DNA from: JADJPO01 sp963825645
GTDB lineage: Bacteria > Actinomycetota > Actinomycetes > Actinomycetales > Kineosporiaceae
Direction of reading: 5' to 3'
Assembly: GCA_963825645.1 (NCBI GenBank)
Contig: CAWGTT010000007.1
Coordinates: 185,195 to 249,194 of the forward strand
Length of the DNA stretch: 64,000 nt
Below are positions 42,359 to 49,946 of this stretch, in pieces (positions within the stretch are counted from its first letter, which is position 1; each line of letters opens with the position of its first letter). The translations under genes were made by a program, and so were the position numbers. A model generated the notes under the pieces. The model was not told the origin of the DNA. It made no database searches and worked only from the letters and a program-made list of their open reading frames with translations.

Positions 42359-44902
42359 TCAGTCGCTGACCACCGCCGTGAGCACGTCGACGCCGGCGGC
42401 CCGGCGGGCGGGACCGATCGCTGCGACCACACCTGCCATCGTCGCCAGGACGACGTAGATGGCGATCTGGGGCACGGACACCGACACCGTGGAGATCCCG
42501 GAGTCCTTCAGCGCCCGGACCAGCGCCACCCCCAGCCCGATGCCCAGACCGGCCCCGGTCGTCGCACCGATGAACGAGATCACCGCCGCCTCCCAGCGGA
42601 CCATGGCCCGTACCTGCGCCCGGGTCATCCCGACGGCTCGGAGCAGCCCCAGCTCGCGGGTCCGCTCGAAGACCGACAGGGCCAGCGTGTTGACGATGCC
42701 GAGCAGGGCGATCAGCACGGCGAGCAGCAACATCACGGTGACGAACGTGAGGAGCTGGTCGACGAAGCCGCCGGCGACCTCCTGGTACTCCCGCTCGTTG
42801 AGCACCCGCGCGTCCGGGTGGGGGGCGATCGCGGCGTCGATGCGGTCCTTGACCACGTCGACGTCCACCCCGTCGTCCACCAGGATCAGCGCCGAGCTGT
42901 CCAGCGCGTGGGCCGCCCCGAGGCTGCGGTGCAGGCCCAGGTCCACCAGGTAGTCGCTGTCGATGTACCCCTTGCGGTCGAAGACCCCGACCACCGTCAG
43001 CGCCTGCGGCCCGACGCCGCCGAAGTCCGCCGGTACGACGTCTCCGACGCTCCAGTGCTGCGTGTCGGCGAGGCTGCGGGACACCACGAGGCCGTCGTCG
43101 TCCGGGACATCCCCGAGGGCGGCGACCGATCCGGACGAGACGTCGAGGGTGAGCACCTGCTCTACCGTGGCGGGGTCGACCGCCGAGTAGGTGGCCTCCT
43201 GACCGCCGAAGCTGGCGTTCCCCCAGCCGGTGGGCGAGACCGTCGCGACACCGGGGACCTGCTCGACCACAGCGGTCGTCGCCGGGCTGAACCCTGGCGC
43301 GGTCAGGCTCGACGTGGCCAGGTACAGGTTGGCCTTGGTCGATGCCCCGAGCAGGTCCGCGAACGAGGCCTTCAGCGAGGTGGCGAAGACACCCATCGTC
43401 GCGACCATGGTCAGCCCGATCATCAGGGCGGACGCCGTGGACGCCGTCCGCCGCGGGTTGCGCATCGCGTTCTGCCGGGCGAGATCCCCGGCCGTTCCGC
43501 GCAGTGCCAGCGGGCGACCCACGATGCCGGCGAGCGGACGGGCGATCAGCGGCGCCGTCGTCGTCACCCCGAGCACCAGACCCAGCACCCCGAGCCCGAC
43601 CAGCGACATGCCGCCGTCGCCGTACAGGCCGGCACCGAGGGCACCCAGCCCGCCGACGGTGATGGTCGCCGCGGCCACGCCGCGCCGCCTCGACAGCGGC
43701 CGAGCACCGGGCACGCCCTGGTGCAGGGCCTGGACCGGGCGCACCCGGGTCGCCCGGCGGGCCGGGACGACGGCGGACAGCACGGTGACGACGGTGCCGA
43801 CCACCAGGGAGAGCCAGACCGTGCGCGGCAGCAACTGCGTCGAGGCACTGGGCAGGCTGAAGCCGACCGCGTCCAGGAGTGCGGTGAGACCGTGCGCGAC
43901 GCCGATCCCCAGGCCGAGGCCGATCGCCGAGGCAGCGAGGCCGACCAACGCCGCCTCGAGCACCAGGCTTGCCATCACCTGCCGGCGGGTGGCCCCGATC
44001 GCCCGGGTGAGGGCGATCTCGCGGGTGCGCTGGGTGACGATCATCGAGAAGGTGTTCCAGATGATGAACGAGCCGACGAACAGCGCGATGCCGGCGAAGG
44101 TCAGGAGCATGGTGCTGAAGAAGCCCATGTCCTCCTTGACGGCGTCGGAGGCCTCCTGAGCAGCGACGGCCCCGGTGACCACCTCGACGCCGTCGGGCAG
44201 CACCTGCTCGATCCGGTGGGCCAGCTCTGCTTGCGAGACACCGGGTTCCGCGCTGACATCGATCGCCTCGAACATGCCGGGCATCTGCAGGACCTGCTGG
44301 GCCGTGTCGACGTCGAAGTAGGCCGAGGTGCTGCCGCCCAGGTCCGTCTCCGGCCCGAAGCCGACCGTCCCCACGACCGTGAAGGTCTGCGTGGGTCCTG
44401 CCAGGAGGATGTCGATGCGCGAACCGACCGGGATGGCGTGGTCCGTCGCCGACGTCGCGTCGATGGCCACTTCGGTGGGGCCGGACGGCGCGCGTCCGGT
44501 CAGGATCCGCACGTCGCCGCGCAGCTGCTCGTCGGCCGGAAGGCTCAGGCCGAGCGTGGGTGCGCCGCCCGAGGACTCCACGGCGCGCCCGCCGGTGTCG
44601 GTGAGCAGCGCGTAGCCGGAAAGCCGGCCCTCGGCGGCACGGATCCCGTCGACTCTCCGGACCAGGTCGACCGTTGAGGCGGGCACCGGCGCGGAACCTG
44701 TTGCGCCGTCGGCGGAATGGGCCCGGACGACGGCGTCGGTCCCGGCGCTCACCGAGCCGAAGAGCTGGTCGAAGGCGTGCTTCATGGTGTCAGTGAGGAT
44801 CAGCGTTCCGGCGAGGAAGGCGATCCCCAGGGCGATGGAGGCCGTGGTCAGCACCAGCCGCAACCGGTGCGTGAGCATGCCTCGTACAGTGATGGCGAAC
44901 AT
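42359..44902 (-). CDS. FtsX-like ABC transporter permease
   Basis: An 847-residue permease with the two-block layout of actinobacterial MacB-type exporters. The first block has an N-terminal helix (LRLVLTTASIALGIAFLAGT), an outer domain to about residue 250, and helices with TREIALTRAIGATRRQVMAS. A central membrane region and second outer domain (about 430-690) follow, and then the last block with RTRELGLLRAVGMTRAQVRA. The repeated REL/AIG motif is the coupling helix of each half. It is four bases downstream of its ATPase gene. Such pairs often export antimicrobial peptides or lipids; no substrate can be inferred. Confidence 0.92.
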   Translation of the reverse strand: MFAITVRGMLTHRLRLVLTTASIALGIAFLAGTLILTDTMKHAFDQLFGSVSAGTDAVVRAHSADGATGSAPVPASTVDLVRRVDGIRAAEGRLSGYALLTDTGGRAVESSGGAPTLGLSLPADEQLRGDVRILTGRAPSGPTEVAIDATSATDHAIPVGSRIDILLAGPTQTFTVVGTVGFGPETDLGGSTSAYFDVDTAQQVLQMPGMFEAIDVSAEPGVSQAELAHRIEQVLPDGVEVVTGAVAAQEASDAVKEDMGFFSTMLLTFAGIALFVGSFIIWNTFSMIVTQRTREIALTRAIGATRRQVMASLVLEAALVGLAASAIGLGLGIGVAHGLTALLDAVGFSLPSASTQLLPRTVWLSLVVGTVVTVLSAVVPARRATRVRPVQALHQGVPGARPLSRRRGVAAATITVGGLGALGAGLYGDGGMSLVGLGVLGLVLGVTTTAPLIARPLAGIVGRPLALRGTAGDLARQNAMRNPRRTASTASALMIGLTMVATMGVFATSLKASFADLLGASTKANLYLATSSLTAPGFSPATTAVVEQVPGVATVSPTGWGNASFGGQEATYSAVDPATVEQVLTLDVSSGSVAALGDVPDDDGLVVSRSLADTQHWSVGDVVPADFGGVGPQALTVVGVFDRKGYIDSDYLVDLGLHRSLGAAHALDSSALILVDDGVDVDVVKDRIDAAIAPHPDARVLNEREYQEVAGGFVDQLLTFVTVMLLLAVLIALLGIVNTLALSVFERTRELGLLRAVGMTRAQVRAMVRWEAAVISFIGATTGAGLGIGLGVALVRALKDSGISTVSVSVPQIAIYVVLATMAGVVAAIGPARRAAGVDVLTAVVSD

Positions 44903-44906
44903 GACG

Positions 44907-45656
44907 TCAGGCCCCCAGGTGCTTCATGTAGTCGAGCACGGCATCGGCGGTAGGATCGGTCATCTCGTCGACGATGCGGCCGTCGGCGAGGAACAGGACG
45001 CGGTCGGCGTAGGCCGCGGCGGCCGGGTCGTGGGTCACCATGACCACGGTCTGTCGCAGCTCGGTGACCGCCGTGCGCAGGAACGCGAGCAGCGTTGCAC
45101 TCGACCTCGAGTCGAGCGCCCCGGTGGGCTCGTCGGCGAAGACGACCTCGGGGCGCCCGGCGAGGGCCCGGGCCGCGGCGACCCGCTGCTGCTGACCGCC
45201 GGAGAGCTGGTTCGGCCGGTGGCCCAACCGATCGCTCAGTCCCACCGTGGCGACGATGGAGCGCACCCAGTCCTGGTCCGGCCGCCGGCCCGCGATCCGC
45301 ATCGGCAGCATGATGTTCTCCGCCGCGGTGAGGGTGGGCAGCAGGTTGAAGGACTGGAAGATGAACCCGATCCGGTCCCGGCGAAGGATCGTGAGGTCCT
45401 TGTCGCTCAGATCGGTGATATCGGTGTCCCCGAGGAAGATTCGGCCTGCGGTGGGCTGGTCCAGTCCGGCGAGGACGTGCAGCAAGGTCGACTTGCCGGA
45501 GCCGGAGGGCCCCATGATGGCGGTGAACTCGGCCGCCACGAGGCTGACGCTGACGTCGTCGAGAGCGTGGACGGCGGCGTCGCCGACCCCGTAGGACTTG
45601 CTGACCCCGGCGGCGCGTGCGGCGGCGACGGTGGTCACGAGAGTGGTGGTGGTCAT
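44907..45656 (-). CDS. ABC exporter ATP-binding protein (MacB type)
   Basis: A 249-residue ATPase with all motifs: Walker A IMGPSGSGKSTLLHVLAGLD, Q-loop FIFQSFNLLPTL, signature NQLSGGQQQRVAAARALAGR, Walker B VVFADEPTGALDS and VTHDPAAAA. It is the MacB/LolD subfamily and is immediately followed by its permease gene. The ATG at 45656 is preferred over the in-frame GTG at 45746 because the extra 30 codons coincide with the 74-bp repeat. It is divergent from the histidine kinase operon; the 203-base gap between them holds the repeat and a near-perfect palindrome. Confidence 0.94.
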   Translation of the reverse strand: MTTTTLVTTVAAARAAGVSKSYGVGDAAVHALDDVSVSLVAAEFTAIMGPSGSGKSTLLHVLAGLDQPTAGRIFLGDTDITDLSDKDLTILRRDRIGFIFQSFNLLPTLTAAENIMLPMRIAGRRPDQDWVRSIVATVGLSDRLGHRPNQLSGGQQQRVAAARALAGRPEVVFADEPTGALDSRSSATLLAFLRTAVTELRQTVVMVTHDPAAAAYADRVLFLADGRIVDEMTDPTADAVLDYMKHLGA

Positions 45657-45674
45657 GGATGGCTCCCTGGCTCC

Positions 45675-45748
45675 TGCGCCGCCCGGATGGCGGCCCTGAT
45701 CCAGAACACCGGCTCGCCGTCCTGCGGCCCATCGGGTAGGTCGCACGG
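45675..45748 (-). repeat. 74-bp repeat upstream of an ABC ATPase (copy A)
   Basis: Read on the minus strand this copy starts CCGTGCGACCTACCCGATGG and contains CGGTGTTCTGGATCAGG and GCCATCCGGGCGGCGCA. It matches 49832-49905, copy B, over the same length without gaps. It lies 18 bases before the ATPase start. Confidence 0.75.
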
Positions 45749-45783
45749 CGTGGCGGGGCCGACCGACCGGAGCCCGGGGGCAG

Positions 45784-45805
45784 GGGGTGGGGCCAGCCCC
45801 ACCCC
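45784..45805. promoter_or_regulatory. Near-perfect 22-bp palindrome, site 2
   Basis: GGGGTGGGGC (45784-45793) and GCCCCACCCC (45796-45805) are exact reverse complements around two bases. It sits between the divergent ATPase (45656) and kinase (45860) genes, 35 bases from the 74-bp repeat. Confidence 0.65.
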
Positions 45806-45859
45806 AGGAGTGCGGTTCGGACCCGTGATGCAGGGGGTCCGGCGGAGGAGACTCTCCCC

Positions 45860-47176
45860 ATGCAGGGGCTGCGGATACGGCGCCGCACGGGCCGGGTCCG
45901 CGGCGACGACCTCCTCGTCGTCGCGGGCCTGGCGGTCTTCGTCGGTGCCGTCTATGCGGTCGTGGTGCTCGGTGGCGGACAGCTCACCGGCGATACCCAG
46001 GCCCCCAGTCCGGCCTTGTCGGTGGCGGCAACCGCGGTGGTCGCGGTGGGTTTCGACCCGGTCAGCCGACGGCTCGCGGCCTGGGCCGCGCACGCCTCCG
46101 GGCACCCGTCCTCCCCACCGTCGCAGGTGATCTCACGCTTCCTGTCCGGGACGGCGGCCGAAACCGCACCGGGGGAGGCGACGCAGCGAATGGCCAGGGC
46201 TCTCGTCGACGGGCTCGGCGTCGACGAGGCGCAGGTCTGGGTGGTCGTCGGCGGCCGGATGCGGCTGGCCGGGGCCCACCCCGAGCCCGCCGAGCCGCCC
46301 GAGCCGCCTGACGTTACCGAGGCCGCCCAGGACCGGTTGGTGCGCGGCATCTGGCACGGCGGCGAGCTGCTCGGGGCGCTGAGCCTGCGCACCCACGACG
46401 ACCACGTCCTTGCCCCCGTGGAGGACCAGCTGCTCGACGGCCTGACCGCGAGCGCCGGACTTGTGCTGCGCAACCTGCAGCTCACCGCCGAGCTGCAGGA
46501 CCGCTACCGCGACACCCGGGCCCGGGCCGCCGCGCTGGCGGACGCCCGGCGCCGGGTCGTGGCCCTCGAGGACGAGGAGCGCCGGCTGCTGGAGCGTGAC
46601 ATCCACGACGGGGCGCAGCAGCAGCTGGTGGCCCTGGCGGTCAACCTCCGCCTCGTGCGTGCGCGCCTGGAGCGCCGCAGCGAACAGGGCGCCGGCACCT
46701 CGGCCGGGCTGCGGGAGGCGGTCGACGCCGCCACCACCGAGCTGCTCGACGTCGTCGGTGGCCGCGGCCGCTTGATCGCCGCCCAGGGCCTGGACGCCGC
46801 GCTGCGCGCCGTCGCCGACACCTGTCCGGTCACCGCGCACGTCGTCGGCGAACGGCTCCCCCGCTATCCCCGCGAGGTCGAGCAGGCCCTGTTCTACTGC
46901 TGCGCGGAGGCGCTGCAGAACGTGGCGAAGCACGCCGGCGCCACCGAGGTCACCATCGAGCTTCACCACGACCGCCGCGCCGTCCGGGTCACGGTGGTCG
47001 ACGACGGTGCGGGCTTCGCGCCGGGCGCGGCGATCAGCCCCGAGGCCGGCCATGGCCTGCGGAACATCGCCGATCGCGTCGCGGCCGTCGGCGGAACCGT
47101 CGAGGTGCGCTCCGCCCCCGGCGCAGGAACTCGGATCGACCTGTCCGCCCCGGTCGCCGAGGAGGCGGCGCCATGA
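45860..47176 (+). CDS. Sensor histidine kinase with GAF-like domain
   Basis: A 438-residue kinase. Two membrane helices (residues 17-40 and 50-66) are followed by a GAF-like region (about 90-205) and a coiled linker (RYRDTRARAAALADARRRVV). The HisKA_3 box is RRLLERDIHDGAQQQLVALA with His249. The ATPase motifs are CCAEALQNVAKHAGATEVTI, VVDDGAGFAPG and GHGLRNIADRVAAVGG. GGAGGAG lies nine bases before the ATG. Its stop overlaps the start of the second, kinase-like gene by ATGA, so the two proteins are made together and may form a complex. Confidence 0.92.
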   Translation: MQGLRIRRRTGRVRGDDLLVVAGLAVFVGAVYAVVVLGGGQLTGDTQAPSPALSVAATAVVAVGFDPVSRRLAAWAAHASGHPSSPPSQVISRFLSGTAAETAPGEATQRMARALVDGLGVDEAQVWVVVGGRMRLAGAHPEPAEPPEPPDVTEAAQDRLVRGIWHGGELLGALSLRTHDDHVLAPVEDQLLDGLTASAGLVLRNLQLTAELQDRYRDTRARAAALADARRRVVALEDEERRLLERDIHDGAQQQLVALAVNLRLVRARLERRSEQGAGTSAGLREAVDAATTELLDVVGGRGRLIAAQGLDAALRAVADTCPVTAHVVGERLPRYPREVEQALFYCCAEALQNVAKHAGATEVTIELHHDRRAVRVTVVDDGAGFAPGAAISPEAGHGLRNIADRVAAVGGTVEVRSAPGAGTRIDLSAPVAEEAAP

Positions 47177-49272
47177 GCGCCCGGGCCTCGGCGCGACTGG
47201 CCTGGGCGGCATTCGTGCTGACGGCCGGGCTGTGCATCGTCCACGGCGTTCTCGTGCTGTCGGGTTCTGCCCAGCTGGTGCATCCGGTCAACGGGCTGAA
47301 CTCGTTCCCGATCATCACCATGGGAGCCGTCCTCGGCTCGCTGGTCGGCGCGCTGGTCGCCACCCGGCACCCGCGCAACCCGATCGGCTGGCTCTTCCTG
47401 GTCGGTCAGCTCGGGCTGGCCGTCGGGCTGGCCTGCCAGGGGTTCAGCTACCGGGTGATGGTGGACGGCGTGTTCGCGCCGCATGCCGTCGGCCAGGTCG
47501 TCCGACAGGTCAGCCTCTGCCTCGACGCCACCTGGACCCTGTCGGTGCTCGTCGCTGTGTTCCTGCTCTTCCCGGACGGTCGGTTGCCCTCCCCCCGATG
47601 GCGTCCCGTGCTGTGGGCGGTGCCGCTCGCCGAGATCCTCACGGTGATCAGCGTCCTGTTCGTCCCACTCGACATCGTGGGCCCGCTTGAGTACACGGGC
47701 CCGGCACCACCGATCGTCACGGCGCTCGATCTGGTCGCGGCGATCTTCGGCGTCCTGCTGCTCCCGATCGGCGTCGCGGCCCTCGTCGTCCGCCGGCGCC
47801 TCGCGACCGGCGTGCAGCGTCAGCAGCTGAGATGGCTGATCGTCGTCGCGGCCGCACTCGTCGCCGGGTTCGCCCTCGCCCAGTTCTCCTCCGCCACGAG
47901 ATGGCTCGTGGTGCCACTGTTCGTGGCCTACGCGAGCGTGCCGGTCGCGGCCGGGATCGCCATCCTGCGCTACCGGCTCTACGACATCGACATCGTCATC
48001 AGCCGGACCGTTGTCGGCGCAGCGGTCGTGGCCTTCGTGACCATCGGTTACGTCGCGATCGTCGTCCTGGTCGGAGCGCTTGTCGGTGAACGGGTGACGG
48101 ACCGGTACGGGGCGTCCGTGCTGGCCACGGCGCTCGTGGCGCTGGGCTTCCAGCCCGTGCGCGGCCGGGTCCGCCGGCTCGGTGACCGCGTCGTCTACGG
48201 CCGTCGCGCGGCGCCGTACCAGGCGCTGGCGGACCTCTCCCGCCAGCTCGCGGAGTCGGTGTCGGCGCAGGAGATCCTCCCGGTCGTCGCGGAGGCGGCC
48301 GAGGTCGGGGTGGGCGCCGCTCAGGTCACCGTCCGGCTGGAGGTCCCCGCAGGCGAGGACGTCGTCGTCCGCCGCCCCGCGGGACCGGCCGCGGACCACG
48401 TCGACGCGACGGTGCCGGTCTGGCACGACGATGAGCGGCTCGGCGAGATCGCCGTGACGCTCCCCCGTGGCCGACGGCTCTCCGAGGCCGACCGGGCCCT
48501 GCTCGCCGACATCGCCACCCAGGCCGGCCTGGGGTTCCGGAACACGCGGCTCGAGATGTCGCTCGCCGCCGGCATCGAGGAGGCTGCGCGACAGGCGGGC
48601 CAGCTCGAGGCGTCCCGGCGGCGACTACTCGCCGCCCAGGAGTCGGGCCGGCAACGGCTCGGACGAGCAGTGGGCGCCGAGGTGCTGCCACACCTGTTCG
48701 CCGTCCGGCAGATCTTCGAGCGCCCGTTGGGCGAACTCGACCGGGACGCGGCGCTGCGCCTGACCGAGACCGCCGGCGAGCGCGTGGCGCAGGCGCTGGA
48801 GGCACTGCGCGACATCGCCCGCGGCGTCTACCCACCCGTTCTCGCACACCGCGGCCTGGCCGATGCCCTGACCGACTACGCGGTCCGCCACCCGCAGCGC
48901 GTCGACCTCACAGTGTCGCAGGCGGCGCGGGAAGCCCAGCTGTCCCGACGCGCCCAGGCGACCGCCTACTTCTGCGCCGTCGAGTCGGTTCGTGAGCTGG
49001 GGAGCGCCGCTGTCGACCTCGATACCGACGTCGACCACCTGCTGCTCCAGGTGACCGCCCGCAGCGCAGCAGCCGGGCCGGCGGACGGCGGGAACGGCTT
49101 GGTCGACCGGGTCGAGACCTGCGGCGGCACGGTGAAGCAGGACCGGGACGCCGGGCAGCGGAGCCGAGTCCGGGTATCGCTCCCGTTGGGGCGGGACGAC
49201 GAGGCCCCTCAGCCGATGTCGGCCCAGACCGCCTTGAGTCGCTCCGGTCCGAACGCCGACTTGGGGATGTAG
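47173..49272 (+). CDS. Kinase-like membrane sensor lacking the phosphoacceptor His
   Basis: A 699-residue protein. The first half has about eight to ten membrane helices, including FVLTAGLCIVHGVLVLSGSA and VVAFVTIGYVAIVVLVGALV, with GWLFLVGQLG typical of large actinobacterial sensor kinases. A GAF-like part lies around 345-460. The position of the HisKA_3 box (about residues 490-505) reads RQRLGRAVGAEVLPHLFAVR, where intact kinases have an (E/R)-x-LHDG motif; there is no His. The ATPase domain is also worn (GGNGLVDRVETCGGTVKQDR, no clear DNGxG). It is probably a non-phosphorylating partner of the upstream kinase. Its end overlaps the receiver-only gene on the other strand. Confidence 0.85.
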   Translation: MSARASARLAWAAFVLTAGLCIVHGVLVLSGSAQLVHPVNGLNSFPIITMGAVLGSLVGALVATRHPRNPIGWLFLVGQLGLAVGLACQGFSYRVMVDGVFAPHAVGQVVRQVSLCLDATWTLSVLVAVFLLFPDGRLPSPRWRPVLWAVPLAEILTVISVLFVPLDIVGPLEYTGPAPPIVTALDLVAAIFGVLLLPIGVAALVVRRRLATGVQRQQLRWLIVVAAALVAGFALAQFSSATRWLVVPLFVAYASVPVAAGIAILRYRLYDIDIVISRTVVGAAVVAFVTIGYVAIVVLVGALVGERVTDRYGASVLATALVALGFQPVRGRVRRLGDRVVYGRRAAPYQALADLSRQLAESVSAQEILPVVAEAAEVGVGAAQVTVRLEVPAGEDVVVRRPAGPAADHVDATVPVWHDDERLGEIAVTLPRGRRLSEADRALLADIATQAGLGFRNTRLEMSLAAGIEEAARQAGQLEASRRRLLAAQESGRQRLGRAVGAEVLPHLFAVRQIFERPLGELDRDAALRLTETAGERVAQALEALRDIARGVYPPVLAHRGLADALTDYAVRHPQRVDLTVSQAAREAQLSRRAQATAYFCAVESVRELGSAAVDLDTDVDHLLLQVTARSAAAGPADGGNGLVDRVETCGGTVKQDRDAGQRSRVRVSLPLGRDDEAPQPMSAQTALSRSGPNADLGM

Positions 49273-49580
49273 GCGAGCGCTCCGCTCTCACCGGCGAGAC
49301 CACCGAAGTCGGTCTCGTCGTACGTCGACAGCAGCACCACCGACGGGGGGCGCAATCGGCGGCTGAGCCGCTGCGTGGCGGTGATGCCGTCGATGCCGGG
49401 CAGGTTGACGTCCATGAGCACGAGATCGGGCTGCAGGGCATCGGCGACCACGAGCGACTCCTCACCGGACGACGCGTAGCCGACCACGGTGAAGCCCTCG
49501 GTCTCTTCGACCACTTCGCCGAGGACGCGGCGGTAGACGTCCTGGTCGTCGACGACCAGCACCCGGACAGGACGGATCAC
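49209..49580 (-). CDS. Receiver-only response regulator
   Basis: A 123-residue single receiver domain with no output domain. It starts MIRPVRVLVVDDQDVYRRVL, with phosphoacceptor Asp57 in PDLVLMDVNLPGIDG, Ser/Thr in VVLLSTYDE and Lys in AYIPKSAFG, so all phosphorylation residues are present. GGAGG precedes the GTG at 49580. The gene overlaps the 3' end of the kinase-like gene by 64 bases on the opposite strand. Receiver-only proteins act by protein contact or as phosphate sinks. Its likely partners are the kinase at 45.9 kb and the kinase-like protein. It is divergent from the flippase-GT4 pair. Confidence 0.9.
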   Translation of the reverse strand: MIRPVRVLVVDDQDVYRRVLGEVVEETEGFTVVGYASSGEESLVVADALQPDLVLMDVNLPGIDGITATQRLSRRLRPPSVVLLSTYDETDFGGLAGESGALAYIPKSAFGPERLKAVWADIG

Positions 49581-49774
49581 GATGCACCTCCGCTTCCTAT
49601 CGTCGGCCGCCGCCCGCCGGGCCACCCAGGGGGTCAGCCGCACACCCGAGTGGGGGTGACCCCCCGCTGCACCTCGTCGCTCGGCCCTTGCCCCCAGCCC
49701 GCGGTGCACCCCCAGTCCGGTTCATCACCGCCAAAGCGCCGGATCCGCCGTCATCTGGGTGCGACTGCCCCTCT

Positions 49775-49794
49775 GGGTGGGGCAGGCCCTACCC
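49775..49794. promoter_or_regulatory. GGGTGGGGC/GCCCTACCC palindrome, site 3
   Basis: GGGTGGGGC (49775-49783) and GCCCTACCC (49786-49794) pair at eight of nine positions around two bases. It lies between the receiver-only gene and the flippase gene, 37 bases from the 74-bp repeat copy B, the same order and nearly the same spacing as at 45.7 kb. Confidence 0.55.
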
Positions 49795-49831
49795 CTGACC
49801 CCCCGGGCTCCCGCGGGTCCACCACCCCGGG

Positions 49832-49905
49832 CCGTGCGACCTACCCGATGGGGCACCGGACGGCGATCCGGTGTCCTGGACGTGGCCCGAGATCCGGGCG
49901 GCGCG
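49832..49905 (+). repeat. 74-bp repeat upstream of the flippase gene (copy B)
   Basis: It starts CCGTGCGACCTACCCGATGG and contains CGGTGTCCTGGACGTGG and GAGATCCGGGCGGCGCG. It is ungapped and similar to 45675-45748 (copy A), in the same orientation relative to the gene it precedes, 41 bases before the GTG. Confidence 0.75.
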
Positions 49906-49946
49906 AGGGCAATTCCGTGCAGCACCAGCGAGAGCGAGGGCAGGCC

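Noticed and set aside
42818..44677. Plus-strand open frame of 619 codons opposite the FtsX permease
   Set aside because: Typical high-GC antisense frame rich in Arg, Gln, His and Gly; the permease on the minus strand is certain.
46963..48426. Minus-strand open frame of 487 codons opposite the kinase genes
   Set aside because: Repetitive charged product without recognisable domains; kinase motifs lie on the plus strand.
47173..49272. Calling the His-less sensor a pseudogene
   Set aside because: The frame is open over 699 codons with good codon usage and coupled translation, so a functional non-catalytic partner is more likely than decay.
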